Of a stretch of DNA of 64,000 nucleotides, positions 18,601-33,600 are shown in pieces; the stretch's first letter is position 1, and every line of letters begins with the position of its first letter. Below the pieces are notes generated by a model, which worked only from the letters and a program-made list of their open reading frames with translations, searched no databases and was not told the DNA's origin. Origin of the DNA: Pristionchus mayeri (taxonomy: Eukaryota; Nematoda; Chromadorea; Rhabditida; Neodiplogasteridae); assembly GCA_036245805.1 (NCBI GenBank), contig BTRK01000005.1, forward strand, positions 9,672,001 to 9,736,000, read 5' to 3'. A program made the translations under genes and the position numbers.

Positions 18601-21600
18601 TAGGAACCAATGCGAAGAGCTGGGATCCCAGTGACGGAAATCCGTTCGACGGAAATCCGTTCGATGGAAATCCGTTCGACGGAAATCCGTTCGACGGAAA
18701 TCCGTTCGACGGAAATCCGTTCGATGGAAATCCGTTCGACGGAAATCCGCACCATTGATGTTTCTCCCAGTGGGCAGTGAAGTAGGAACCAATGCGAAGA
18801 GCTGGGATCCCAGTGACGGAAATCCGTTCGACGGAAATCCGTTCGACGGAAATCCGTTCGATGGAAATCCGTTCGACGGAAATCCGTTCGATGGAAATCC
18901 GTTCGACGGAAATCATTTTGCTATCCGCACCCTTGATGTTTCTCCCAGTGGACAGTGAAGTAGGAACCAATGCGAAGAGCTGGGATCCCAGTGACGGAAA
19001 TCCGTTCGACGGAAATCCGTTCGACGGAAATCCGTTCGACGGAAATCCGTTCGATGGAAATCCGCTCGACAGAAATCCGTTCGACGGAAATCCGCACCAT
19101 TGATGTTTCTCCCAGTGGGCAGTGAAGTAGGAACCAATGCGAAGAGCTGGGATCCCAGTGACGGAAATCCGTTCGACGGAAATCATTTTGCTATCCGCAC
19201 CCTTGATGTTTCTCCCAGTGGGCAGTGAAGTAGGAACCAATGCGAAGAGCTGGGATCCCAGTGACGGAAATCCGTTCGACGGAAATCCGTTCGATGGAAA
19301 TCCGTTCGACGGAAATCCGTTCGACGGAAATCCGTTCGACGGAAATCCGTTCGACGGAAATCATTTTGCTATCCGCACCCTTGATGTTTCTCCCAGTGGG
19401 CAGTGAAGTAGGAACCAATGCGAAGAGCTGGGATCCCAGTGACGGAAATCCGTTCGACGGAAATCCGTTCGATGGAAATCCGTTCGACGGAAATCCGTTC
19501 GACGGAAATCCGTTCGACGGAAATCCGTTCGACGGAAATCCGTTCGACGGAAATCCGTTCGACGGAAATCCGTTCGATGGAAATCCGTTCGACGGAAATC
19601 CGTTCGACGGAAATCCGTTCGATGGAAATCCGTTCGACGGAAATCCGTTCGACGGAAATCCGTTCGATGGAAATCCGTTCGACGGAAATCCGCACCATTG
19701 ATGTTTCTCCCAGTGGGCAGTGAAGTAGGAACCAATGCGAAGAGCTGGGATCCCAGTGACAGAAATCCGTTCGACGGAAATCCGTTCGATGGAAATCCGT
19801 TCGACGGAAATCCGTTCGACGGAAATCCGTTCGACGGAAATCCGTTCGACGGAAATCCGTTCGATGGAAATCCGTTCGACGGAAATCCGTTCGACGGAAA
19901 TCCGTTCGACGGAAATCCGCACCATTGATGTTTCTCCCAGTGGGCAGTGAAGTAGGAACCAATGCGAAGAGCTGGGATCCCAGTGACGGAAATCCGTTCG
20001 ACGGAAATCCGTTCGACGGAAATCATTTTGCTATCCGCACCCTTGATGTTTCTCCCAGTGGGCAGTGAAGTAGGAACCAATGCGAAGAGCTGGGATCCCA
20101 GTGACGGAAATCCGTTCGACGGAAATCCGTTCGATGGAAATCCGTTCGACGGAAATCCGTTCGACGGAAATCCGTTCGACGGAAATCCGTTCGACGGAAA
20201 TCATTTTGCTATCCGCACCCTTGATGTTTCTCCCAGTGGGCAGTGAAGTAGGAACCAATGCGAAGAGCTGGGATCCCAGTGACGGAAATCCGTTCGACGG
20301 AAATCCGTTCGATGGAAATCCGTTCGACGGAAATCCGTTCGACGGAAATCCGTTCGACGGAAATCCGTTCGACGGAAATCCGTTCGACGGAAATCCGTTC
20401 GACGGAAATCCGTTCGATGGAAATCCGTTCGACGGAAATCCGTTCGACGGAAATCCGTTCGATGGAAATCCGTTCGACGGAAATCCGTTCGACGGAAATC
20501 CGTTCGATGGAAATCCGTTCGACGGAAATCCGCACCATTGATGTTTCTCCCAGTGGGCAGTGAAGTAGGAACCAATGCGAAGAGCTGGGATCCCAGTGAC
20601 AGAAATCCGTTCGACGGAAATCCGTTCGATGGAAATCCGTTCGACGGAAATCCGTTCGACGGAAATCCGTTCGACGGAAATCCGTTCGACGGAAATCCGT
20701 TCGATGGAAATCCGTTCGACGGAAATCCGTTCGACGGAAATCCGTTCGACGGAAATCCGCACCATTGATGTTTCTCCCAGTGGGCAGTGAAGTAGGAACC
20801 AATGCGAAGAGCTGGGATCCCAGTGACAGAAATCCGTTCGACGGAAATCCGTTCGATGGAAATCCGTTCGACGGAAATCCGTTCGACGGAAATCCGTTCG
20901 ACGGAAATCCGTTCGATGGAAATCCGTTCGACGGAAATCCGTTCGACGGAAATCCGTTCGACGGAAATCCGTTCGATGGAAATCCGTTCGACGGAAATCC
21001 GCACCATTGATGTTTCTCCCAGTGGGCAGTGAAGTAGGAACCAATGCGAAGAGCTGGGATCCCAGTGACGGAAATCCGTTCGACGGAAATCCGTTCGACG
21101 GAAATCCGTTCGATGGAAATCCGTTCGACGGAAATCCGTTCGATGGAAATCCGTTCGACGGAAATCCGTTCGACGGAAATCCTTTCGATGGAAATCCGTT
21201 CGACGGAAATCCGTTCGACGGAAATCCGTTCGACGGAAATCATTTTGCTATCCGCACCCTTGATGTTTCTCCCAGTGGACAGTGAAGTAGGAACCAATGC
21301 GAAGAGCTGGGATCCCAGTGACGGAAATCCGTTCGACGGAAATCCGTTCGACGGAAATCCGTTCGACGGAAATCCGTTCGATGGAAATCCGCTCGACAGA
21401 AATCCGTTCGACGGAAATCCGCACCATTGATGTTTCTCCCAGTGGGCAGTGAAGTAGGAACCAATGCGAAGAGCTGGGATCCCAGTGACGGAAATCCGTT
21501 CGACGGAAATCCGTTCGACGGAAATCATTTTGCTATCCGCACCCTTGATGTTTCTCCCAGTGGGCAGTGAAGTAGGAACCAATGCGAAGAGCTGGGATCC

Positions 21601-24177
21601 CAGTGACGGAAATCCGTTCGACGGAAATCCGTTCGATGGAAATCCGTTCGACGGAAATCATTTTGCTATCCGCACCCTTGATGTTTCTCCCAGTGGACAG
21701 TGAAGTAGGAACCAATGCGAAGAGCTGGGATCCCAGTGACGGAAATCCGTTCGACGGAAATCCGTTCGACGGAAATCCGTTCGACGGAAATCCGTTCGAT
21801 GGAAATCCGCTCGACAGAAATCCGTTCGACGGAAATCCGCACCATTGATGTTTCTCCCAGTGGGCAGTGAAGTAGGAACCAATGCGAAGAGCTGGGATCC
21901 CAGTGACGGAAATCCGTTCGACGGAAATCATTTTGCTATCCGCACCCTTGATGTTTCTCCCAGTGGGCAGTGAAGTAGGAACCAATGCGAAGAGCTGGGA
22001 TCCCAGTGACGGAAATCCGTTCGACGGAAATCCGTTCGATGGAAATCCGTTCGACGGAAATCCGTTCGACGGAAATCCGTTCGACGGAAATCCGTTCGAC
22101 GGAAATCATTTTGCTATCCGCACCCTTGATGTTTCTCCCAGTGGGCAGTGAAGTAGGAACCAATGCGAAGAGCTGGGATCCCAGTGACGGAAATCCGTTC
22201 GACGGAAATCCGTTCGATGGAAATCCGTTCGACGGAAATCCGTTCGACGGAAATCCGTTCGACGGAAATCCGTTCGACGGAAATCCGTTCGACGGAAATC
22301 CGTTCGACGGAAATCCGTTCGATGGAAATCCGTTCGACGGAAATCCGTTCGACGGAAATCCGTTCGATGGAAATCCGTTCGACGGAAATCCGTTCGACGG
22401 AAATCCGTTCGATGGAAATCCGTTCGACGGAAATCCGCACCATTGATGTTTCTCCCAGTGGGCAGTGAAGTAGGAACCAATGCGAAGAGCTGGGATCCCA
22501 GTGACAGAAATCCGTTCGACGGAAATCCGTTCGATGGAAATCCGTTCGACGGAAATCCGTTCGACGGAAATCCGTTCGACGGAAATCCGTTCGACGGAAA
22601 TCCGTTCGATGGAAATCCGTTCGACGGAAATCCGTTCGACGGAAATCCGTTCGACGGAAATCCGCACCATTGATGTTTCTCCCAGTGGGCAGTGAAGTAG
22701 GAACCAATGCGAAGAGCTGGGATCCCAGTGACAGAAATCCGTTCGACGGAAATCCGTTCGATGGAAATCCGTTCGACGGAAATCCGTTCGACGGAAATCC
22801 GTTCGACGGAAATCCGTTCGACGGAAATCCGTTCGATGGAAATCCGTTCGACGGAAATCCGTTCGACGGAAATCCGTTCGACGGAAATCCGTTCGATGGA
22901 AATCCGTTCGACGGAAATCCGCACCATTGATGTTTCTCCCAGTGGGCAGTGAAGTAGGAACCAATGCGAAGAGCTGGGATCCCAGTGACGGAAATCCGTT
23001 CGACGGAAATCCGTTCGACGGAAATCCGTTCGATGGAAATCCGTTCGACGGAAATCCGTTCGATGGAAATCCGTTCGACGGAAATCCGTTCGACGGAAAT
23101 CCTTTCGATGGAAATCCGTTCGACGGAAATCCGTTCGACGGAAATCCGTTCGACGGAAATCATTTTGCTATCCGCACCCTTGATGTTTCTCCCAGTGGAC
23201 AGTGAAGTAGGAACCAATGCGAAGAGCTGGGATCCCAGTGACGGAAATCCGTTCGACGGAAATCCGTTCGACGGAAATCCGTTCGACGGAAATCCGTTCG
23301 ATGGAAATCCGCTCGACAGAAATCCGTTCGACGGAAATCCGCACCATTGATGTTTCTCCCAGTGGGCAGTGAAGTAGGAACCAATGCGAAGAGCTGGGAT
23401 CCCAGTGACGGAAATCCGTTCGACGGAAATCCGTTCGACGGAAATCATTTTGCTATCCGCACCCTTGATGTTTCTCCCAGTGGGCAGTGAAGTAGGAACC
23501 AATGCGAAGAGCTGGGATCCCAGTGACGGAAATCCGTTCGACGGAAATCCGTTCGATGGAAATCCGTTCGTCGGAAATCCGTTCGACGGAAATCCGTTCG
23601 ACGGAAATCCGGTTCGACGGAAATCCGTTCGATGGAAATCCGTTCGACGGAAATCCGCACCATTGATGTTTCTCCCAGTGGGCAGTGAAGTAGGAACCAA
23701 TGCGAAGAGCTGGGATCCCAGTGACAGAAATCCGTTCGACGGAAATCCGTTCGATGGAAATCCGTTCGACGGAAATCCGTTCGACGGAAATCCGTTCGAC
23801 GGAAATCCGTTCGATGGAAATCCGTTCGACGGAAATCCGTTCGACGGAAATCCGTTCGACGGAAATCCGTTCGATGGAAATCCGTTCGACGGAAATCCGC
23901 ACCATTGATGTTTCTCCCAGTGGGCAGTGAAGTAGGAACCAATGCGAAGAGCTGGGATCCCAGTGACGGAAATCCGTTCGACGGAAATCCGTTCGATGGA
24001 AATCCGCTCGACAGAAATCCGTTCGACGGAAATCCGCACCATTGATGTTTCTCCCAGTGGGCAGTGAAGTAGGAACCAATGCGAAGAGCTGGGATCCCAG
24101 TGACGGAAATCCGTTCGACGGAAATCCGTTCGACGGAAATCATTTTGCTATCCGCACCCTTGATGTTTCTCCCAGTG
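15585..24177 (-). repeat. Satellite segment 2, reverse orientation
   Basis: Monomers read on the minus strand. From 15,585 to about 19,925 it mirrors segment 1. From there to about 24,170 it continues with further blocks, part of which mirror 25,040-26,790. One block near the centre (about 15,800-15,896) carries a unique GCGATGAGC linker variant. Confidence 0.9.
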
Positions 24178-24334
24178 GGTGCGGATAGCAAAATGATTTC
24201 CGTCGAACGGATTTCCGTCGAACGGATTTCCGTCGAACGGATTTCCATCGAAAGGATTTCCGTCGAACGGATTTCCGTCGAACGGATTTCCATCGAACGG
24301 ATTTCCGTCGAACGGATTTCCGTCGAACGGATTT
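24178..24334 (+). repeat. 157-bp re-inverted satellite fragment
   Basis: At 24,178 the sequence CTCCCAGTGG (reverse) runs directly into GTGCGGATAGCAAAATG (forward). At 24,334/24,335 forward monomers run into ACCCTTGATGTTTCTCC (reverse). Both breaks fall at or near linker ends. Confidence 0.9.
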
Positions 24335-24680
24335 CACCCTTGATGTTTCTCCCAGTGGACAGTGAAGTAGGAACCAATGCGAAGAGCTGGGATCCCAGTG
24401 ACGGAAATCCGTTCGACGGAAATCCGTTCGACGGAAATCCGTTGTTCGACGGAAATCATTTTGCTATCCGCACCCTTGATGTTTCTCCCAGTGGGCAGTG
24501 AAGTAGGAACCAATGCGAAGAGCTGGGATCCCAGTGACGGAAATCCGTTCGACGGAAATCCGTTCGATGGAAATCCGTTCGACGGAAATCCGTTCGACGG
24601 AAATCCGTTCGACGGAAATCCGTTCGACGGAAATCCGTTCGACGGAAATCCGTTCGATGGAAATCCGTTCGACGGAAATC
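24335..24680 (-). repeat. Satellite segment, reverse orientation, before switch 4
   Basis: Reverse monomers, including an irregular one (CCGTTGTTCGACGG at about 24,440). The segment ends at about 24,680, where GGAAATCC abuts CCGTCACTGGGATCC in forward orientation, with no full linker between. Confidence 0.85.
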
Positions 24681-27600
24681 CCCGTCACTGGGATCCCAGC
24701 TCTTCGCATTGGTTCCTACTTCACTGCCCACTGGGAGAAACATCAAGGGTGCGGATAGCAAAATGATTTCCGTCGAACGGATTTCCGTCGAACGGATTTC
24801 CGTCGAACGGATTTCCGACGAACGGATTTCCATCGAACGGATTTCCGTCGAACGGATTTCCGACGAACGGATTTCCATCGAACGGATTTCCGTCGAACGG
24901 ATTTCCGTCACTGGGATCCCAGCTCTTCGCATTGGTTCCTACTTCACTGCCCACTGGGAGAAACATCAAGGGTGCGGATAGCAAAATGATTTCCGTCGAA
25001 CGGATTTCCGTCGAACGGATTTCCGTCACTGGGATCCCAGCTCTTCGCATTGGTTCCTACTTCACTGCCCACTGGGAGAAACATCAATGGTGCGGATTTC
25101 CGTCGAACGGATTTCTGTCGAGCGGATTTCCATCGAACGGATTTCCGTCGAACGGATTTCCGTCGAACGGATTTCCGTCGAACGGATTTCCGTCACTGGG
25201 ATCCCAGCTCTTCGCATTGGTTCCTACTTCACTGTCCACTGGGAGAAACATCAAGGGTGCGGATAGCAAAATGATTTCCGTCGAACGGATTTCCGTCGAA
25301 CGGATTTCCGTCGAACGGATTTCCATCGAAAGGATTTCCGTCGAACGGATTTCCGTCGAACGGATTTCCATCGAACGGATTTCCGTCGAACGGATTTCCA
25401 TCGAACGGATTTCCGTCGAACGGATTTCCGTCGAACGGATTTCCGTCACTGGGATCCCAGCTCTTCGCATTGGTTCCTACTTCACTGCCCACTGGGAGAA
25501 ACATCAATGGTGCGGATTTCCGTCGAACGGATTTCCATCGAACGGATTTCCGTCGAACGGATTTCCGTCGAACGGATTTCCGTCGAACGGATTTCCATCG
25601 AACGGATTTCCGTCGAACGGATTTCCGTCGAACGGATTTCCGTCGAACGGATTTCCGTCGAACGGATTTCCATCGAACGGATTTCCGTCGAACGGATTTC
25701 TGTCACTGGGATCCCAGCTCTTCGCATTGGTTCCTACTTCACTGCCCACTGGGAGAAACATCAATGGTGCGGATTTCCGTCGAACGGATTTCCGTCGAAC
25801 GGATTTCCGTCGAACGGATTTCCATCGAACGGATTTCCATCGAACGGATTTCCGTCGAACGGATTTCCGTCGAACGGATTTCCGTCGAACGGATTTCCGT
25901 CGAACGGATTTCCATCGAACGGATTTCCGTCGAACGGATTTCTGTCACTGGGATCCCAGCTCTTCGCATTGGTTCCTACTTCACTGCCCACTGGGAGAAA
26001 CATCAATGGTGCGGATTTCCGTCGAACGGATTTCCATCGAACGGATTTCCGTCGAACGGATTTCCGTCGAACGGATTTCCATCGAACGGATTTCCGTCGA
26101 ACGGATTTCCGTCGAACGGATTTCCATCGAACGGATTTCCGTCGAACGGATTTCCGTCGAACGGATTTCCGTCGAACGGATTTCCGTCGAACGGATTTCC
26201 GTCGAACGGATTTCCGTCGAACGGATTTCCATCGAACGGATTTCAGTCGAACGGATTTCCGTCACTGGGATCCCAGCTCTTCGCATTGGTTCCTACTTCA
26301 CTGCCCACTGGGAGAAACATCAAGGGTGCGGATAGCAAAATGATTTCCGTCGAACGGATTTCCGTCGAACGGATTTCCGTCGAACGGATTTCCGTCGAAC
26401 GGATTTCCATCGAACGGATTTCCGTCGAACGGATTTCCGTCACTGGGATCCCAGCTCTTCGCATTGGTTCCTACTTCACTGCCCACTGGGAGAAACATCA
26501 AGGGTGCGGATAGCAAAATGATTTCCGTCGAACGGATTTCCGTCACTGGGATCCCAGCTCTTCGCATTGGTTCCTACTTCACTGCCCACTGGGAGAAACA
26601 TCAATGGTGCGGATTTCCGTCGAACGGATTTCTGTCGAGCGGATTTCCATCGAACGGATTTCCGTCGAACGGATTTCCGTCGAACGGATTTCCGTCGAAC
26701 GGATTTCCGTCACTGGGATCCCAGCTCTTCGCATTGGTTCCTACTTCACTGTCCACTGGGAGAAACATCAAGGGTGCGGATAGCAAAATGATTTCCGTCG
26801 AACGGATTTCCATCGAACGGATTTCCGTCGAACGGATTTCCATCGAACGGATTTCCGTCGAACGGATTTCCGTCGAACGGATTTCCGTCACTGGGATCCC
26901 AGCTCTTCGCATTGGTTCCTACTTCACTGTCCACTGGGAGAAACATCAATGGTGCGGATTTCCGTCGAACGGATTTCCATCGAACGGATTTCCGTCGAAC
27001 GGATTTCCGTCGAACGGATTTCCGTCGAACGGATTTCCATCGAACGGATTTCCGTCGAACGGATTTCCGTCACTGGGATCCCAGCTCTTCGCATTGGTTC
27101 CTACTTCACTGCCCACTGGGAGAAACATCAATGGTGCGGATTTCCGTCGAACGGATTTCCATCGAACGGATTTCCGTCGAACGGATTTCCGTCGAACGGA
27201 TTTCCGTCGAACGGATTTCCATCGAACGGATTTCCGTCGAACGGATTTCCGTCGAACGGATTTCCGTCGAACGGATTTCCGTCGAACGGATTTCCATCGA
27301 ACGGATTTCCGTCGAACGGATTTCTGTCACTGGGATCCCAGCTCTTCGCATTGGTTCCTACTTCACTGCCCACTGGGAGAAACATCAATGGTGCGGATTT
27401 CCGTCGAACGGATTTCCGTCGAACGGATTTCCGTCGAACGGATTTCCATCGAACGGATTTCCGTCGAACGGATTTCCGTCGAACGGATTTCCGTCGAACG
27501 GATTTCCGTCGAACGGATTTCCATCGAACGGATTTCCGTCGAACGGATTTCTGTCACTGGGATCCCAGCTCTTCGCATTGGTTCCTACTTCACTGCCCAC

Positions 27601-30600
27601 TGGGAGAAACATCAATGGTGCGGATTTCCGTCGAACGGATTTCCGTCGAACGGATTTCCGTCGAACGGATTTCCGTCGAACGGATTTCCATCGAACGGAT
27701 TTCCGTCGAACGGATTTCCGTCACTGGGATCCCAGCTCTTCGCATTGGTTCCTACTTCACTGCCCACTGGGAGAAACATCAAGGGTGCGGATAGCAAAAT
27801 GATTTCCGTCGAACGGATTTCCGTCACTGGGATCCCAGCTCTTCGCATTGGTTCCTACTTCACTGCCCACTGGGAGAAACATCAATGGTGCGGATTTCCG
27901 TCGAACGGATTTCTGTCGAGCGGATTTCCATCGAACGGATTTCCGTCGAACGGATTTCCGTCGAACGGATTTCCGTCGAACGGATTTCCGTCACTGGGAT
28001 CCCAGCTCTTCGCATTGGTTCCTACTTCACTGTCCACTGGGAGAAACATCAAGGGTGCGGATAGCAAAATGATTTCCGTCGAACGGATTTCCGTCGAACG
28101 GATTTCCGTCGAACGGATTTCCATCGAAAGGATTTCCGTCGAACGGATTTCCGTCGAACGGATTTCCATCGAACGGATTTCCGTCGAACGGATTTCCATC
28201 GAACGGATTTCCGTCGAACGGATTTCCGTCGAACGGATTTCCGTCGAACGGATTTCCGTCACTGGGATCCCAGCTCTTCGCATTGGTTCCTACTTCACTG
28301 CCCACTGGGAGAAACATCAATGGTGCGGATTTCCGTCGAACGGATTTCCATCGAACGGATTTCCGTCGAACGGATTTCCGTCGAACGGATTTCCGTCGAA
28401 CGGATTTCCATCGAACGGATTTCCGTCGAACGGATTTCCGTCGAACGGATTTCCGTCGAACGGATTTCCATCGAACGGATTTCCGTCGAACGGATTTCTG
28501 TCACTGGGATCCCAGCTCTTCGCATTGGTTCCTACTTCACTGCCCACTGGGAGAAACATCAATGGTGCGGATTTCCGTCGAACGGATTTCCATCGAACGG
28601 ATTTCCGTCGAACGGATTTCCGTCGAACGGATTTCCATCGAACGGATTTCCGTCGAACGGATTTCCGTCGAACGGATTTCCGTCGAACGGATTTCCGTCG
28701 AACGGATTTCCGTCGAACGGAATTCCGTCGAACGGATTTCCATCGAACGGATTTCCGTCGAACGGATTTCCGTCACTGGGATCCCAGCTCTTCGCATTGG
28801 TTCCTACTTCACTGCCCACTGGGAGAAACATCAAGGGTGCGGATAGCAAAATGATTTCCGTCGAACGGATTTCCGTCGAACGGATTTCCGTCGAACGGAT
28901 TTCCGTCGAACGGATTTCCATCGAACGGATTTCCGTCGAACGGATTTCCGTCACTGGGATCCCAGCTCTTCGCATTGGTTCCTACTTCACTGCCCACTGG
29001 GAGAAACATCAATGGTGCGGATTTCCGTCGAACGGATTTCTGTCGAGCGGATTTCCATCGAACGGATTTCCGTCGAACGGATTTCCGTCGAACGGATTTC
29101 CGTCGAACGGATTTCTGTCGAGCGGATTTCCATCGAACGGATTTCCATCGAACGGATTTCCGTCGAACGGATTTCCGTCGAACGGATTTCCGTCGAACGG
29201 ATTTCCATCGAACGGATTTCCGTCGAACGGATTTCCGTCGAACGGATTTCCGTCGAACGGATTTCCGTCGAACGGATTTCCGTCGAACGGATTTCCATCG
29301 AACGGATTTCCGTCGAACGGATTTCCGTCGAACGGATTTCTGTCGAGCGGATTTCCATCGAACGGATTTCCATCGAACGGATTTCCATCGAACGGATTTC
29401 CGTCGAACGGATTTCCGTCACTGGGATCCCAGCTCTTCGCATTGGTTCCTACTTCACTGCCCACTGGGAGAAACATCAATGGTGCGGATTTCCGTCGAAC
29501 GGATTTCCATCGAACGGATTTCCGTCGAACGGATTTCCGTCGAACGGATTTCCATCGAACGGATTTCCGTCGAACGGATTTCCGTCGAACGGATTTCCGT
29601 CGAACGGATTTCCGTCGAACGGATTTCCATCGAACGGATTTCCGTCGAACGGATTTCTGTCACTGGGATCCCAGCTCTTCGCATTGGTTCCTACTTCACT
29701 GCCCACTGGGAGAAACATCAATGGTGCGGATTTCCGTCGAACGGATTTCCATCGAACGGATTTCCGTCGAACGGATTTCCGTCGAACGGATTTCCATCGA
29801 ACGGATTTCCGTCGAACGGATTTCCGTCGAACGGATTTCCGTCGAACGGATTTCCGTCGAACGGATTTCCGTCGAACGGATTTCCGTCGAACGGATTTCC
29901 ATCGAACGGATTTCCGTCGAACGGATTTCCGTCACTGGGATCCCAGCTCTTCGCATTGGTTCCTACTTCACTGCCCACTGGGAGAAACATCAAGGGTGCG
30001 GATAGCAAAATGATTTCCGTCGAACGGATTTCCGTCGAACGGATTTCCGTCGAACGGATTTCCGTCGAACGGATTTCCATCGAACGGATTTCCGTCGAAC
30101 GGATTTCCGTCACTGGGATCCCAGCTCTTCGCATTGGTTCCTACTTCACTGCCCACTGGGAGAAACATCAAGGGTGCGGATAGCAAAATGATTTCCGTCG
30201 AACGGATTTCCGTCACTGGGATCCCAGCTCTTCGCATTGGTTCCTACTTCACTGCCCACTGGGAGAAACATCAATGGTGCGGATTTCCGTCGAACGGATT
30301 TCTGTCGAGCGGATTTCCATCGAACGGATTTCCGTCGAACGGATTTCCGTCGAACGGATTTCCGTCGAACGGATTTCTGTCGAGCGGATTTCCATCGAAC
30401 GGATTTCCATCGAACGGATTTCCGTCGAACGGATTTCCGTCGAACGGATTTCCGTCGAACGGATTTCCATCGAACGGATTTCCGTCGAACGGATTTCCGT
30501 CGAACGGATTTCCGTCGAACGGATTTCCGTCGAACGGATTTCCATCGAACGGATTTCCGTCGAACGGATTTCCGTCACTGGGATCCCAGCTCTTCGCATT

Positions 30601-33600
30601 GGTTCCTACTTCACTGCCCACTGGGAGAAACATCAAGGGTGCGGATAGCAAAATGATTTCCGTCGAACGGATTTCCGTCGAACGGATTTCCGTCGAACGG
30701 ATTTCCGTCGAACGGATTTCCGTCGAACGGATTTCCGTCGAACGGATTTCCATCGAACGGATTTCCGTCGAACGGATTTCCGTCACTGGGATCCCAGCTC
30801 TTCGCATTGGTTCCTACTTCACTGCCCACTGGGAGAAACATCAAGGGTGCGGATAGCAAAATGATTTCCGTCGAACGGATTTCCGTCGAACGGATTTCCG
30901 TCACTGGGATCCCAGCTCTTCGCATTGGTTCCTACTTCACTGCCCACTGGGAGAAACATCAATGGTGCGGATTTCCGTCGAACGGATTTCTGTCGAGCGG
31001 ATTTCCATCGAACGGATTTCCGTCGAACGGATTTCCGTCGAACGGATTTCCGTCGAACGGATTTCTGTCGAGCGGATTTCCATCGAACGGATTTCCATCG
31101 AACGGATTTCCGTCGAACGGATTTCCGTCGAACGGATTTCCGTCGAACGGATTTCCATCGAACGGATTTCCGTCGAACGGATTTCCGTCGAACGGATTTC
31201 CGTCGAACGGATTTCCGTCGAACGGATTTCAGTCGAACGGATTTCCGTCGAACGGATTTCCATCGAACGGATTTCCGTCGAACGGATTTCCGTCACTGGG
31301 ATCCCAGCTCTTCGCATTGGTTCCTACTTCACTGCCCACTGGGAGAAACATCAAGGGTGCGGATAGCAAAATGATTTCCGTCGAACGGATTTCCGTCGAA
31401 CGGATTTCCGTCGAACGGATTTCCGTCGAACGGATTTCCATCGAACGGATTTCCGTCGAACGGATTTCCGTCACTGGGATCCCAGCTCTTCGCATTGGTT
31501 CCTACTTCACTGCCCACTGGGAGAAACATCAAGGGTGCGGATAGCAAAATGATTTCCGTCGAACGGATTTCCGTCGAACGGATTTCCGTCACTGGGATCC
31601 CAGCTCTTCGCATTGGTTCCTACTTCACTGCCCACTGGGAGAAACATCAAGGGTGCGGATAGCAAAATGATTTCCGTCGAACGGATTTCCGTCGAACGGA
31701 TTTCCGTCACTGGGATCCCAGCTCTTCGCATTGGTTCCTACTTCACTGCCCACTGGGAGAAACATCAATGGTGCGGATTTCCGTCGAACGGATTTCTGTC
31801 GAGCGGATTTCCATCGAACGGATTTCCGTCGAACGGATTTCCGTCGAACGGATTTCCGTCGAACGGATTTCTGTCGAGCGGATTTCCATCGAACGGATTT
31901 CCATCGAACGGATTTCCGTCGAACGGATTTCCGTCGAACGGATTTCCGTCGAACGGATTTCCATCGAACGGATTTCCGTCGAACGGATTTCCGTCGAACG
32001 GATTTCCGTCGAACGGATTTCCGTCGAACGGATTTCCGTCGAACGGATTTCCATCGAACGGATTTCCGTCGAACGGATTTCCATCGAACGGATTTCCGTC
32101 GAACGGATTTCCGTCGAACGGATTTCTGTCGAGCGGATTTCCATCGAACGGATTTCCATCGAACGGATTTCCATCGAACGGATTTCCGTCGAACGGATTT
32201 CCGTCACTGGGATCCCAGCTCTTCGCATTGGTTCCTACTTCACTGCCCACTGGGAGAAACATCAATGGTGCGGATTTCCGTCGAACGGATTTCCATCGAA
32301 CGGATTTCCGTCGAACGGATTTCCGTCGAACGGATTTCCATCGAACGGATTTCCGTCGAACGGATTTCCGTCGAACGGATTTCCGTCGAACGGATTTCCG
32401 TCGAACGGATTTCCATCGAACGGATTTCCGTCGAACGGATTTCTGTCACTGGGATCCCAGCTCTTCGCATTGGTTCCTACTTCACTGCCCACTGGGAGAA
32501 ACATCAATGGTGCGGATTTCCGTCGAACGGATTTCCATCGAACGGATTTCCGTCGAACGGATTTCCGTCGAACGGATTTCCATCGAACGGATTTCCGTCG
32601 AACGGATTTCCGTCGAACGGATTTCCGTCGAACGGATTTCCGTCGAACGGATTTCCGTCGAACGGATTTCCGTCGAACGGATTTCCATCGAACGGATTTC
32701 CGTCGAACGGATTTCCGTCACTGGGATCCCAGCTCTTCGCATTGGTTCCTACTTCACTGCCCACTGGGAGAAACATCAAGGGTGCGGATAGCAAAATGAT
32801 TTCCGTCGAACGGATTTCCGTCGAACGGATTTCCGTCGAACGGATTTCCGTCGAACGGATTTCCATCGAACGGATTTCCGTCGAACGGATTTCCGTCACT
32901 GGGATCCCAGCTCTTCGCATTGGTTCCTACTTCACTGCCCACTGGGAGAAACATCAAGGGTGCGGATAGCAAAATGATTTCCGTCGAACGGATTTCCGTC
33001 GAACGGATTTCCGTCACTGGGATCCCAGCTCTTCGCATTGGTTCCTACTTCACTGCCCACTGGGAGAAACATCAATGGTGCGGATTTCCGTCGAACGGAT
33101 TTCTGTCGAGCGGATTTCCATCGAACGGATTTCCGTCGAACGGATTTCCGTCGAACGGATTTCCGTCGAACGGATTTCCGTCACTGGGATCCCAGCTCTT
33201 CGCATTGGTTCCTACTTCACTGCCCACTGGGAGAAACATCAATGGTGCGGATTTCCGTCGAACGGATTTCCATCGAACGGATTTCCGTCGAACGGATTTC
33301 CGTCGAACGGATTTCCATCGAACGGATTTCCGTCGAACGGATTTCCGTCGAACGGATTTCCGTCGAACGGATTTCCGTCGAACGGATTTCCATCGAACGG
33401 ATTTCCGTCGAACGGATTTCCGTCACTGGGATCCCAGCTCTTCGCATTGGTTCCTACTTCACTGCCCACTGGGAGAAACATCAAGGGTGCGGATAGCAAA
33501 ATGATTTCCGTCGAACGGATTTCCGTCGAACGGATTTCCGTCGAACGGATTTCCGTCGAACGGATTTCCATCGAACGGATTTCCGTCGAACGGATTTCCG

